Position numbers and translations under genes: made by a program. A stretch of 64,000 nt of DNA from Sulfurospirillum halorespirans DSM 13726 (GTDB taxonomy: Bacteria > Campylobacterota > Campylobacteria > Campylobacterales > Sulfurospirillaceae). Each line of letters begins with the position of its first letter. The stretch's first letter is position 1. The DNA lies in contig NZ_CP017111.1 in NCBI RefSeq assembly GCF_001723605.1, positions 1,426,001 through 1,490,000 on the forward strand, written 5' to 3'. Below the pieces are notes generated by a model that was not told the DNA's origin, did no database searches, and was given only the letters and a program-made list of their open reading frames with translations. Below, piece after piece: positions 1 through 10,519 of this stretch.

Positions 1-805
1 TGCGCATGCGCACGAGCACACTCACGATGGTCATACGCATAGCCATTCACACGATCATGACGATCATACAGAGCACACGCATCCTCATGCGCATGACCAC
101 GATCATCACGAGCACAAACATCACGATGAGATTCATGCCAATCCTCAGTTAAACGATAAAAAAACCATCGCGGTCATCACCAAAATTTTAGATGCCAATG
201 ACAAGCAAGCAGGGCATAATCGCGCTCACTTTGAGGAGCATGGTGTTTTGGCGATCAATCTTATGAGCAGCCCAGGCAGTGGAAAAACCACGCTTTTGGA
301 AGCGACAATCGATACCAAACAGATCAAACTTGCGGTCATTGAGGGCGATCTTGAGACTAATCAAGATGCCGATCGTATCATTGCCAAAGGCGCACTTGCG
401 CATCAAATCACCACAGGTCAAGCGTGCCATTTGGATGCGTTTATGGTGCATGAGGGGCTTCATCATTTACCAATCGAAGGGCTTGATGTTGTCTTTATTG
501 AAAATGTGGGTAATCTTGTCTGTCCAGCTAGCTACGATGTTGGAAGCCACCTCAATGTCGTGTTGCTCTCCGTCCCTGAAGGCGATGACAAACCAGCCAA
601 ATACCCTGTGATGTTCCGAAGTGCCGACCTCTTTTTAATCACCAAATGCGATCTGTTACCTCATTTTGATTTTAGCGTTGAAAAAGCGATTCGTGAAGCG
701 CGCAAACTTAACCCAAAAGTCGATGTCATTGAGATAGACAGCAAGTCTGGCAAAGGAATTGATCAGTGGATTAATTACCTTAAAATGAAAAAAGCATTGA
801 GATAA
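1..805 (+). CDS. hypB: Hydrogenase maturation GTPase HypB (5' end outside window)
   Basis: The reading frame is open from base 2 and ends with TAA at 803-805; the true start lies upstream. HypB is the GTPase that helps insert nickel into [NiFe]-hydrogenase large subunits in the cytoplasm, working with HypA. The visible N-terminal part is extremely histidine-rich (about 21 His in the first 45 visible residues), a nickel storage segment found in some HypB proteins. A P-loop (SSPGSGKTT) follows at about visible residues 88-97, then the metal-binding Cys-His pair (ACHLDAF), and a TKCD guanine-specificity motif. hypC starts 2 bp after the stop, so this is the front of a hypBCDEA operon. Identification is firm; total length unknown. 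Confidence 0.97.
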   Translation, partial: AHAHEHTHDGHTHSHSHDHDDHTEHTHPHAHDHDHHEHKHHDEIHANPQLNDKKTIAVITKILDANDKQAGHNRAHFEEHGVLAINLMSSPGSGKTTLLEATIDTKQIKLAVIEGDLETNQDADRIIAKGALAHQITTGQACHLDAFMVHEGLHHLPIEGLDVVFIENVGNLVCPASYDVGSHLNVVLLSVPEGDDKPAKYPVMFRSADLFLITKCDLLPHFDFSVEKAIREARKLNPKVDVIEIDSKSGKGIDQWINYLKMKKALR

Positions 806-807
806 CC

Positions 808-1077
808 ATGTGCCTATCCATTCCTTCCAAAGTCATTGAAATTGACGAAAATAATTATGCAACAGTCGATACCATGGGTGTTAAGCGCAAAGTCACGCTT
901 GATTTGATCGCTGAAGAGGTTAACATTGGTGATTACGTGTTGATTCATGTGGGATTTGCGATGAATAAAATCAGCAAAGAGCATGCGGAAGATAGCATTG
1001 CCGCGTACAACGAGATCGCTGAAGCGATGAAAAACGGTGAGATTAGCGAAGATGAGGGAAACAATAACTATGTCTGA
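808..1077 (+). CDS. hypC: Hydrogenase assembly chaperone HypC
   Basis: An 89-residue protein starting MCLSIP, the invariant HypC N-terminus in which Cys2 (exposed after Met removal) carries the Fe(CN)2CO precursor together with HypD. His47 in the LIHVGFAM segment matches the conserved second ligand. The length is normal for HypC/HupF. It starts 2 bp after hypB and its last 8 bases overlap the hypD start. It acts in the cytoplasm as the chaperone that shuttles the iron moiety to the hydrogenase large subunit. The C-terminal tail is acidic and family-variable. Confidence 0.97.
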   Translation: MCLSIPSKVIEIDENNYATVDTMGVKRKVTLDLIAEEVNIGDYVLIHVGFAMNKISKEHAEDSIAAYNEIAEAMKNGEISEDEGNNNYV

Positions 1078-2194
1078 GGTCGATCTCATCGAGGGATTTC
1101 GCGACCCTGAGCATATGAAAGCCTTGGCGGCACTGATCAAAAAAGAGTGTCGCTCCAAGATCAACATTATGGAAGTGTGTGGCGGACATACGCATACCAT
1201 TATGAAGTTTGGGCTTTCTCAAATTTTGCCAGAGCTCATCGAATTTGTCCACGGTCCTGGATGTCCTGTGTGTATTATGCCCAAAGAGCGCATTGATCAT
1301 GCGATTGCTTTGGCGTCGATGCCTAATACGATTTTAGCAACGCTTGGCGATATGATACGCGTTCCAGGAAGTAAAACCTCTTTGCAAAAACTTCGGGCGG
1401 AAGGCAAAGATATTCGTTCGTTGTATTCGCCTTTAGATGTCATCAAAATTGCTCAAGAAAATCCCGATAAAAACGTGGTCTTTTTTGCCATTGGTTTTGA
1501 AACGACAACACCGATGAGTGCTGTTTTGATGCAACACGCCATTGAAAATAAACTGACCAATGTCTTCTTTCACATCAACCATGTCACCGTGCCTGAAGCG
1601 GTTGAGGCGATTATGAGTAGTGGAGACGCTCTCATCGATGCCTTCTTGGGACCTTCACACGTGAGTGTTATTACAGGGTATAAAATTTATGAGCCGATTG
1701 CTGAAAAGTACCACACACCGATTGTCGTCGCTGGCTTTGAACCGACCGATGTCATGGAGTCCGTTTTGCGCATTGTGCGCCAAGTCAACGAGGGTCAAAG
1801 TGTTGTTGACAATGAGTACGCCAGAGCCGTTTCGCGTGAGGGCAATCTCAAAGCGCAAGAATTGGTCAACACCTATTTTGAAAAACGAAGCCATTTTCGA
1901 TGGCGTGGCATTGGTGATATTCCAAACAGTGCGCTTAAACTTAAAGCGGAATATGCGGCTTATGATGCTGAAATTGTATTTGATGATGTGCTTCCTAAAA
2001 CGGAGTTGAACGACCATAAAATGTGTATTTGTGGCGACATCCTCAAAGGTCGTGCTAAACCGTTTGATTGTAAAGTCTTTGGCAAAGCCTGTACCCCAAC
2101 CAATCCGATGGGATCGTGCATGGTCTCAAGCGAAGGGGCGTGTTCAGCCTACTTCAAATATGGAAAATTGAACCTCAAAGGAGCCAGAGCGTGA
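1070..2194 (+). CDS. hypD: Hydrogenase maturation protein HypD
   Basis: HypD is the iron-sulfur scaffold where the Fe(CN)2CO group is assembled with HypC and HypE. I chose ATG 1070 (MSEVDLIEGF, 374 aa) because a GAGGGA ribosome site lies about 12 bases upstream; an upstream start at 1037 would run deeper into hypC. Conserved motifs are visible: EVCGGHTHT (Cys37), HGPGCPVC (Cys65, Cys68), GFETTTP in the middle, and a C-terminal cysteine-rich part (CICG, FDCKVFGKAC, GSCMVSSEGAC) that holds the [4Fe-4S] cluster. The stop overlaps the hypE GTG start, implying translational coupling. Confidence 0.97.
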   Translation: MSEVDLIEGFRDPEHMKALAALIKKECRSKINIMEVCGGHTHTIMKFGLSQILPELIEFVHGPGCPVCIMPKERIDHAIALASMPNTILATLGDMIRVPGSKTSLQKLRAEGKDIRSLYSPLDVIKIAQENPDKNVVFFAIGFETTTPMSAVLMQHAIENKLTNVFFHINHVTVPEAVEAIMSSGDALIDAFLGPSHVSVITGYKIYEPIAEKYHTPIVVAGFEPTDVMESVLRIVRQVNEGQSVVDNEYARAVSREGNLKAQELVNTYFEKRSHFRWRGIGDIPNSALKLKAEYAAYDAEIVFDDVLPKTELNDHKMCICGDILKGRAKPFDCKVFGKACTPTNPMGSCMVSSEGACSAYFKYGKLNLKGARA

Positions 2195-3195
2195 GCAAAA
2201 AGATACTTCTCTCTCACGGAGGTGGCGGTGAAGAGACCCAAAACCTTATTAAAGAACTTTTTTTTAAACATTTTGACAATGAAATTTTACTGCGCATGGA
2301 AGATGCCGCAAGTCTGGTGATGGGTAGCACTAAAATCGCTTTTACCACCGACTCGTTTGTGGTTTCGCCGCTTTTTTTTAAAGGTGGGAACATCGGAAAG
2401 CTCGCCATTGCTGGAACCGTAAATGATCTTTCGATGATGGGCGCAAAACCCAAATACTTGACCTGTTCGTTTATGATCGAAGAGGGTTTTGAGTACGCAA
2501 AGCTGGAAGAGATCGTCATCAGTATGCGTGATGAGATGGCAAAAAGTGGCGTTAAAATCGTCGCAGGCGATACGAAAGTGGTACCTCGTGGTGGCGTTGA
2601 TGGGCTGTTTATCAACACCGCTGGCATTGGTGAGATTCAGTACGAGGGCATTTCAGCGCATAACTTAACGGAGGGTGATGTCATCATTGTCTCCAATGAA
2701 GTGGGCAATCACGGTGCGTGTATTTTAGCGACACGCGAAGAGATTGAGTTGGAGAGCGACCTTCAAACCGATTGTGCCAGTTTATGGAAGCCCGTGGAAG
2801 CGCTCATTAACGCAGGTGTGAAGATTCATGCGCTGCGTGATGCAACCCGTGGAGGGCTGAGTGCTGTTTTGAATGAATGGGCGGAGACATCCAAGGTGTG
2901 CATTGAAGTGGACGAGGCGAAAATCCCTGTGGCGCAAGAAGTCAAAGGGGTATGTGAGCTTTTAGGATTTGAGCCTTATGAGTTTGCTAATGAGGGAACG
3001 ATGGTCATTTGCTTGCCTCAAAGCGAAGCGCAAAAAGCACTTGAGGTGCTTCAAACATTCCCTGAAACCGCCAAATGTGCATTTATCGGAAAAGTTACCA
3101 CTGCCTTTACATGTAAAGTTATTTTACACACGCCATGGGGCTCGGAGCGCTTTTTAGAACCGCCCAAAGGTGAGTTACTTCCAAGGATCTGTTGA
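2191..3195 (+). CDS. hypE: Carbamoyl dehydratase HypE
   Basis: HypE converts a C-terminal thiocarboxamide (delivered by HypF) to thiocyanate and donates cyanide to the HypCD complex. I chose GTG 2191, which overlaps the hypD stop and gives SKKILLSHGGGGEET, the expected N-terminus; an AAAGGAG site lies 12 bases upstream. The 334-residue protein has the PurM-like ATP-binding fold features (GGGGEE, RMEDAAS, TTDSFVVSP, AGDTKVV, RDATRGGL). It ends exactly in PRIC, the invariant C-terminal tetrapeptide whose Cys is modified. An intact C-terminus suggests an active enzyme. A copy of the TTACATGTAA palindrome lies at 3107-3116, read as TCK. Confidence 0.97.
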   Translation: MSKKILLSHGGGGEETQNLIKELFFKHFDNEILLRMEDAASLVMGSTKIAFTTDSFVVSPLFFKGGNIGKLAIAGTVNDLSMMGAKPKYLTCSFMIEEGFEYAKLEEIVISMRDEMAKSGVKIVAGDTKVVPRGGVDGLFINTAGIGEIQYEGISAHNLTEGDVIIVSNEVGNHGACILATREEIELESDLQTDCASLWKPVEALINAGVKIHALRDATRGGLSAVLNEWAETSKVCIEVDEAKIPVAQEVKGVCELLGFEPYEFANEGTMVICLPQSEAQKALEVLQTFPETAKCAFIGKVTTAFTCKVILHTPWGSERFLEPPKGELLPRIC

Positions 3196-3536
3196 TGCAC
3201 GAATTTTCGATCGTTACGGCACTGTTAGAGATGTGTGAAAAAAATGCCAAAGAAAACAATGCCACTAAAATCACCAAAGTGGAGATCAAAATCGGTAAGC
3301 TCAGCGGCGTTGAGCCCTATCTTTTGGAAACCGCGTTTGATACGTTTAAAGAAGATGGGATTTGCGCTGGGTGTGAATTTGTCGTTCATCTGCAAGAGAT
3401 TGTGGTGCATTGCGAAAGCTGTCACACCGAAGCAACACTTACACAAAATGAGTTTGTTTGCCCTACATGTAACAGTACGGATCTTCGCGTGATTGATGGT
3501 GAAGAGATGTACCTGATGCGTCTTGAAATGGAGTAA
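3195..3536 (+). CDS. hypA: Hydrogenase nickel metallochaperone HypA
   Basis: A 113-residue HypA. The start is set at ATG 3195, which overlaps the hypE stop by one base; an in-frame TTG one codon upstream is rejected because HypA needs His2 right after the initiator Met (MHEFS) to bind nickel. The zinc site is two CxxC pairs (CESC and CPTC) at about residues 74-77 and 91-94. Its job is nickel delivery with HypB to the hydrogenase large subunit and, in some relatives, to urease. It is the last gene of the hyp operon. A one-mismatch copy of the dispersed palindrome lies at 3463-3472 over the second CxxC. Confidence 0.96.
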   Translation: MHEFSIVTALLEMCEKNAKENNATKITKVEIKIGKLSGVEPYLLETAFDTFKEDGICAGCEFVVHLQEIVVHCESCHTEATLTQNEFVCPTCNSTDLRVIDGEEMYLMRLEME

Positions 3537-3559
3537 AGAGAGGCTAAGAGTCTGTAATG

Positions 3560-3565
3560 TATAAT
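3560..3565 (+). promoter_or_regulatory. -10 element (TATAAT) upstream of the GNAT gene
   Basis: An exact TATAAT lies in the 61-bp gap after hypA, 33 bp before the chosen start of the acetyltransferase gene. Housekeeping promoters in Campylobacterota are usually recognised by a good -10 with a weak -35, which fits. It suggests the acetyltransferase/HAD pair is transcribed separately from the hyp operon. Confidence 0.5.
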
Positions 3566-3597
3566 CAGTGATTACATTAACTTTATTAAGGATGCTA

Positions 3598-4098
3598 ATG
3601 CTAAACGAGTTACGACGTGCAACCCTTGAAGACTTACCCGAGATCATCAAGATCTACAACGAGGCAATCAAAGATGGCATCTCCACGGCAGATAGTAAAA
3701 TCGTCAGTGTTGAGGATAAACTAGAGTGGTTTCACGCCCACGACGCATCGCGTCCTATTTTGGTCAAAGAGTATCACGGGCGTATCATTGCGTGGATCAG
3801 TTTACAACCCTTTTATGCCAACCTTTTAGCGTATGCCAACAGTGCTCGTATCAATATTTACATCGATAAAAACTTCCAAGGTAAAAAATTGGGGCAACAG
3901 TTTTTAAGTGAGGCGATTGAGCAAGCCAAAAGCTATGAGATCAAAACGCTTTTAGCGTTGATCTTCTCAGAAAATGCGCCAAGTCTAAAGCTATTTAAGA
4001 AATTGGGCTTTAAAGAGTGGGGCAATCTGAACCGTGTTGCGACGATTGAGGGCGTGGATAAAGACCTGCTGATTTTAGGTCTTCGCATTGGAGCGTAA
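3598..4098 (+). CDS. GNAT family N-acetyltransferase (phosphinothricin acetyltransferase-like)
   Basis: A 166-residue GNAT-fold protein. ATG 3598 is chosen because AAGG lies 6-7 bases upstream; GTG 3568 and ATG 3592 are in frame but worse placed. The N-terminus (LRRATLEDLPEIIKIYNEAI) and the first-third motif SVEDKLEWFHAH resemble the PAT/MnaT subgroup that acetylates amino groups of phosphinothricin, methionine sulfone or similar compounds. The acetyl-CoA loop is IYIDKNFQGKKLGQQFL at about residues 85-102, and SENAPSLKLFKKLGF is the usual C-terminal motif. The substrate cannot be told from sequence. The following HAD gene starts directly after its stop, so the two are probably co-transcribed. 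Confidence 0.85.
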   Translation: MLNELRRATLEDLPEIIKIYNEAIKDGISTADSKIVSVEDKLEWFHAHDASRPILVKEYHGRIIAWISLQPFYANLLAYANSARINIYIDKNFQGKKLGQQFLSEAIEQAKSYEIKTLLALIFSENAPSLKLFKKLGFKEWGNLNRVATIEGVDKDLLILGLRIGA

Positions 4099-4734
4099 GT
4101 GAGCACAAAAGCGTCGATTATTTTTGATATGGATGGCACACTCATTGATTCGAGTGCTGCCATGACGAACAGTGTCAATTACGTGCGACATAGTTTAGGA
4201 CTGGAACCCATTGGGCAAAAATATTTAGAGTATCATCTCAACCAACCCGATCAGCATCTGCCGAAGATTTTTTACAATACCGAGGCGTATGACCCCGATC
4301 ATCGCGCGTTGTTTAAAGAGCATTATATGCAAAATTCTCCCTCGATGATAGCGCTCTATCCCGATGTTGTGACGATGTTGCAGCTACTTTTTCAAAAGGC
4401 ACATTTAGCCATTGCGACCAATGCGAGTGATTTTTTTGCGCGTCATATGTTGGAGAAAATGGGCATTTTGGACTATTTTTCTGCGATTGTGGGTGCCAAT
4501 AATGTTGCTGAGCCCAAACCAAGCCCTTTAATGGTTCGCCATCTCATGCAACTTTTAGAGAGTGAGCCTTCCAAAACGATTTTAGTCGGTGATAGCATCA
4601 AAGATGAAGGTGCGGCACAGAATGCGGGCATTGCGTTTATCTTCGCTGGATGGGGTTATGGTACGAGTGAAACAGCAGAGCAAAGAGCTGGGAATATCCA
4701 TGAACTTTTAGCGCTACTCAATAGGTTTATTTAA
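4099..4734 (+). CDS. HAD-superfamily phosphatase (phosphoglycolate phosphatase-like)
   Basis: A 211-residue haloacid dehalogenase-type hydrolase starting at GTG 4099, immediately after the TAA of the acetyltransferase gene. Motif I DMDGTLIDS (nucleophile Asp10, Asp12) is at the N-terminus, motif II is the NASD segment, motif III lysine lies in AEPKPSP, and motif IV is GDSIKDEGAAQNAG. The helical cap between motifs I and II is subfamily I, as in Gph/phosphoglycolate or pyrophosphate phosphatases. The exact substrate is uncertain. Its last 8 bases overlap the convergent gene on the other strand. Confidence 0.85.
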   Translation: MSTKASIIFDMDGTLIDSSAAMTNSVNYVRHSLGLEPIGQKYLEYHLNQPDQHLPKIFYNTEAYDPDHRALFKEHYMQNSPSMIALYPDVVTMLQLLFQKAHLAIATNASDFFARHMLEKMGILDYFSAIVGANNVAEPKPSPLMVRHLMQLLESEPSKTILVGDSIKDEGAAQNAGIAFIFAGWGYGTSETAEQRAGNIHELLALLNRFI

Positions 4735-7288
4735 AAATCTCAAACGGCGCTTCTAGGGTTCGTTTGATAATGTTCATCGGCGTCTTGAGGGTGTCTAAAA
4801 TGAGATGCGTCTCAATCTTTGGATCACTCACTGAGCCTGTGACATCGACATTGGTCGCAATCCGCTTATCTTCCCCTAAAATAATGCCACCCACGATCGG
4901 AATCATATCAATCGCGTTACTAAAGCTTTTGAGCGTCTTAATTTGGAGTTGAAGATTGAGAGTGTCTTTCGCCAAATCCACTCGCCCTTTGCCTAAAATG
5001 TCGGCACTTTTACCTCTGAGTTGAAGATCTGTAATGTTCATCGCCTCTTTGGTTTGGTTAAATTCCACATAGCCATTGTCCACAAAATAGCCCTCTTGAT
5101 TAAAGCTAGGGTCACTAAAGACAAGCAGCGAAGGGATGGTGTTGATCGTTGCCATCAGGTTATTGAAAAATTTTAGATCTTTGATGTAGGTTTGGTGCAT
5201 AATGAACGTGCCTTTCATCGTGTCCGCATCGGTACCATCAATGTTGAGTGAAAAATCGCCTTTATGAAAGTAGCGTTTGTTAAACAGCGCATTGATCATA
5301 TCAGCATCAAGCGCAGTTCCATTGATACCAAGATTGCCCTTGCGTGTTTCATATTCAAATGTCGATTTGCCTCGCTTGGAAGTGAGGTGAAGCTTGTCTT
5401 TGAACAGATTCATCGTATAGCGCTCGCTCAGAAGTGTTTTGTTACTTTCCATGTCAATAAAAGAGGAGTTTTCGCCAAAAAGAGTCACTTTAATGGGCAT
5501 ATCCAAAGGCGCATCATTGTGAGGCATTGAGATGTTAAGATCTTTTACATGTAAGGTTATCTCTTTGTCAAAATGAAGCGAAAGTTTGGTGTTTGTAGTA
5601 CTTGCATCGAGTGTTTTGGTATTGGTCGTGAGAGCTATATCAAAATTGCGCACAGGTTCACGATTGTCTAAAAATGGGGTGGTAACGTTTTGCAGATTGA
5701 TCTTTGCATCAAAATCTTCAAACGTTTTGGTTTGCACACTCACCGCCCCTTCGCTAAGGTTGGCATCGTGCATAAACGGTGAAAAAGGAGCGATTTTAGT
5801 AAGGTTGCTAAAGAGAAATTGGTTATTCTCTTTGGAAAATAACAGTGTGGCATCAAGGCTGGGAAGCGTCATTTTAGTGATGTTGTTTTCAATGGCAAAC
5901 GAGGCATTAAGATCAGGAAGATTGGCGATTTGTAGAAGTTGCGTACCGCTAAAATCAAGCAACAAGGCATTAATGTCGACCAATCCATCAAAGCGATTCT
6001 TCCTTGCATCAAAGAGTCCTGTGGCGTTAATATCAAACAGGTTTTTATAACGCAGATTTGTATTTTCAAGGGTGATTTTAAAATTATCAAGCCGAATCTC
6101 ACCATAATTGGTGGACATAGGAACACCGCTGAGCGTAAAGTCACTTGGGGAGAGTTTAAAGGTTCCTGAGGCATTGAGGTCGTACGGTAAAAAACGAATG
6201 TCAAGTTTGATATGTGCATCCGTTTTACCCGAAGTTTGGGTAATGGGCACATCGATTTTAAACGCATGCAAAATGTTATGTATGGGCGCATCAAGCTTGG
6301 ATGTAGCGTTTAGATCAACAACGATTCCCGTACCTTTGTTGATCAAATTATAGATAAACACATCGGCTTTTTCAATGGGGCGTTTTTCATAGGTGGGCTC
6401 ATGAATGTCAAACAGGAGTTTATCCTCTTTAAATTCGATGCCGATCTCTTTAACAAACCCTGGTGTCACATTGGGTGCAAAAGTGACGGTTGCATTTTTC
6501 ACCGTTGCTGCCGCGTGGAGTTGCATTGGATAATAATCAAACGTTTTTAGATCGAACTTGCCTTCAATGAAGTGGAGAAGATACGATTCGCCGACGATGT
6601 TTTTATCGATCCAGTCTTTGGCTATCGGGTCTAGCTCAACCTGTGTGACCACAAAATCCATCAGATCTTTAAGCTCTTTATTGGTAAAAGGTTCGCTTTG
6701 GAGATGATAGGTTAAAAGGGTCTCTTTAAGGTCCAAAAGGGCAATGCCTTTGAGCCCAAATGTCTCAAAATTGCCTTCAAACGTATGGTTTTTGGTCTTA
6801 AAATCCATACGCGCTTTTCCGTTTACATGTAAAGCATAATCTTTCAAAAATGCCTCTTGAATCTCAACCTCGATATTCCACTTCTCAATGGGTGTAATGA
6901 TCAGATTGACACTTAAATGTTTGCTGTCAAATTTAAAGGTGCTCTCTTCGTAATGCAAGGAGAGCGTTTCATTGGCATAATGGATCAGCTCAATGCTGAT
7001 TTTGCTAAAAAATTGGTTCAAATACGGGAAGTTTTTAATAAGTTCTGCAATCTCTTCAATCGACGTGTCCGTCTGTGTCTCTTTTTGAATATCAAGAGTT
7101 TGGATACTAACAATCAATTTTTTATCTAGTTTAATATATAATTGATCAATTTTTATCGTCGGTAAGCTTATTTTATCGATCGAAATGCCATTTATTAGGG
7201 TTGCCATTAATGCTACGAAAAAAAGAACCATGAACAGTAAAAATATCCAGATCTTCCTAATCGTATGTGATGTTGCTTTCATAATCAT
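4727..7288 (-). CDS. AsmA/YhdP-like membrane-anchored protein (DUF3971 type)
   Basis: An 853-residue protein with one N-terminal membrane segment (about residues 11-33) followed by a long beta-rich periplasmic part full of short repeats such as 'LDIN ATG LFDA' and 'NITDLQLRGKSADILGKGRVDL'. The C-terminal part (GKGRVDLAKDTLNLQLQIKT ... IPIVGGIILGEDKR ... VTGSVSDPKI) is the typical AsmA_2/YhdP ending. Such proteins bridge inner and outer membranes and are implicated in phospholipid transport. Two in-frame ATGs (7288, 7282) are possible. Its 5' end overlaps the divergent mltG start. Two copies of TTACATGTAA (5545, 6823) lie inside and are read LHV. Family assignment good, precise function inferred. 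Confidence 0.8.
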   Translation of the reverse strand: MIMKATSHTIRKIWIFLLFMVLFFVALMATLINGISIDKISLPTIKIDQLYIKLDKKLIVSIQTLDIQKETQTDTSIEEIAELIKNFPYLNQFFSKISIELIHYANETLSLHYEESTFKFDSKHLSVNLIITPIEKWNIEVEIQEAFLKDYALHVNGKARMDFKTKNHTFEGNFETFGLKGIALLDLKETLLTYHLQSEPFTNKELKDLMDFVVTQVELDPIAKDWIDKNIVGESYLLHFIEGKFDLKTFDYYPMQLHAAATVKNATVTFAPNVTPGFVKEIGIEFKEDKLLFDIHEPTYEKRPIEKADVFIYNLINKGTGIVVDLNATSKLDAPIHNILHAFKIDVPITQTSGKTDAHIKLDIRFLPYDLNASGTFKLSPSDFTLSGVPMSTNYGEIRLDNFKITLENTNLRYKNLFDINATGLFDARKNRFDGLVDINALLLDFSGTQLLQIANLPDLNASFAIENNITKMTLPSLDATLLFSKENNQFLFSNLTKIAPFSPFMHDANLSEGAVSVQTKTFEDFDAKINLQNVTTPFLDNREPVRNFDIALTTNTKTLDASTTNTKLSLHFDKEITLHVKDLNISMPHNDAPLDMPIKVTLFGENSSFIDMESNKTLLSERYTMNLFKDKLHLTSKRGKSTFEYETRKGNLGINGTALDADMINALFNKRYFHKGDFSLNIDGTDADTMKGTFIMHQTYIKDLKFFNNLMATINTIPSLLVFSDPSFNQEGYFVDNGYVEFNQTKEAMNITDLQLRGKSADILGKGRVDLAKDTLNLQLQIKTLKSFSNAIDMIPIVGGIILGEDKRIATNVDVTGSVSDPKIETHLILDTLKTPMNIIKRTLEAPFEIFK

Positions 7289-8168
7289 CTATTCACTTCT
7301 CTTTCACTTGAGCAGACCCATGGTTTCAAGCTCGGTTGCGTTTGTGCCACAAGGCTCAATAAGCCAAATTATATCATATATGGTTGATAAAAATTTTGAC
7401 CTCCACGAGAAGGTCGATAAATATATGCTCTGGATGATTGGCAAGCCTCAATCGGGTTGGGTGAACATCAACCAAAGCCCACTGACACGTGGTGACTTCC
7501 TCTACAAGCTATCACACGCAAAGGCACCGCTTAAGGTGATTACCTATATTCCCGGTGAAACCAAAGAGCTTCTGTTTGTTCAGATCGCTTTGGCATTTGA
7601 TCTCTCTTACGAAAAACTGATGCAAGAGTATGCCCTTGCCACACCGTATGTGGATGGATTTATCGTGCCTGAGACGTATTATATTCCTGTGGGGATTAGC
7701 GAAAAGCATTTGGTGCATTTTTTACTCGCGCATGCTAAAAAGTACCACAAAGATGTGTTTGAGAAGATCTTTGGCGAATTTAATGAAACAAAGTGGCAAA
7801 AATTTATCGTGATTGCTTCGATCATTCAAAAAGAGGCGGCCAATACGGATGAGATGGCTCTGGTCTCCTCAGTGATCTACAATCGTTTGAAAAAAGATAT
7901 GAAGCTTCAGATGGATGGCACGCTCAATTACGGACAGTATTCGCATCTGAAAATTACCCCTCAGCGCATTCGCGAAGACACGTCACCCTATAACACGTAC
8001 ATGTACAAAGGGCTACCGCCCAATCCCGTGTGCAGTGTGAGTAAAGAGGCGATATTTGCCGCTATTTTTCCAAAAACAACCAATTATCTCTATTTTGTTA
8101 AAAATAAGAACGGAACGCATACGTTTTCCCAAAATTATGAGACGCATTTGGAAAATATAAAAAATTAA
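7230..8168 (+). CDS. mltG: Endolytic murein transglycosylase MltG
   Basis: A 312-residue member of the YceG/MltG family, which cleaves nascent peptidoglycan strands and is thought to set glycan length. ATG 7230 is chosen because it gives a membrane segment at residues 5-25 as in other MltG proteins; an in-frame codon at 7185 would extend further into the opposite gene. The catalytic glutamate is Glu202 in ASIIQKEAA, followed by the conserved SSVIYNRL, MDGTLNYG, SPYNTY and GLPPNPV motifs and the C-terminal YFVKN...HTFSQNYEEH-like ending. No strong ribosome site is visible before the start. It is divergent from, and overlaps, the AsmA-like gene. Confidence 0.92.
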   Translation: MNSKNIQIFLIVCDVAFIIIYSLLFHLSRPMVSSSVAFVPQGSISQIISYMVDKNFDLHEKVDKYMLWMIGKPQSGWVNINQSPLTRGDFLYKLSHAKAPLKVITYIPGETKELLFVQIALAFDLSYEKLMQEYALATPYVDGFIVPETYYIPVGISEKHLVHFLLAHAKKYHKDVFEKIFGEFNETKWQKFIVIASIIQKEAANTDEMALVSSVIYNRLKKDMKLQMDGTLNYGQYSHLKITPQRIREDTSPYNTYMYKGLPPNPVCSVSKEAIFAAIFPKTTNYLYFVKNKNGTHTFSQNYETHLENIKN

Positions 8169-8204
8169 TAACCTTTATTTAATAAAGCGAAATAAAGAAA
8201 CTAA

Positions 8205-10487
<2,283 letters not shown>

Positions 10488-10519
10488 TTTTTTGATTTAC
10501 ATGTAAAGAAGGAGTCTCT

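Noticed and set aside
1-135. CAT/CAC-rich repetitive DNA that looks like a repeat array
   Set aside because: It is in frame with hypB and codes for the known type of histidine-rich N-terminus, so it is coding low complexity rather than a separate repeat element or CRISPR.
814-1200. Long minus-strand reading frame opposite hypC/hypD
   Set aside because: It lies antisense to two firmly identified genes, has no family resemblance and no ribosome site; it is a shadow frame.
5869-6294. 141-codon frame on the same strand within the AsmA-like gene
   Set aside because: It is an out-of-frame reading of a clear long gene with no recognisable protein features.
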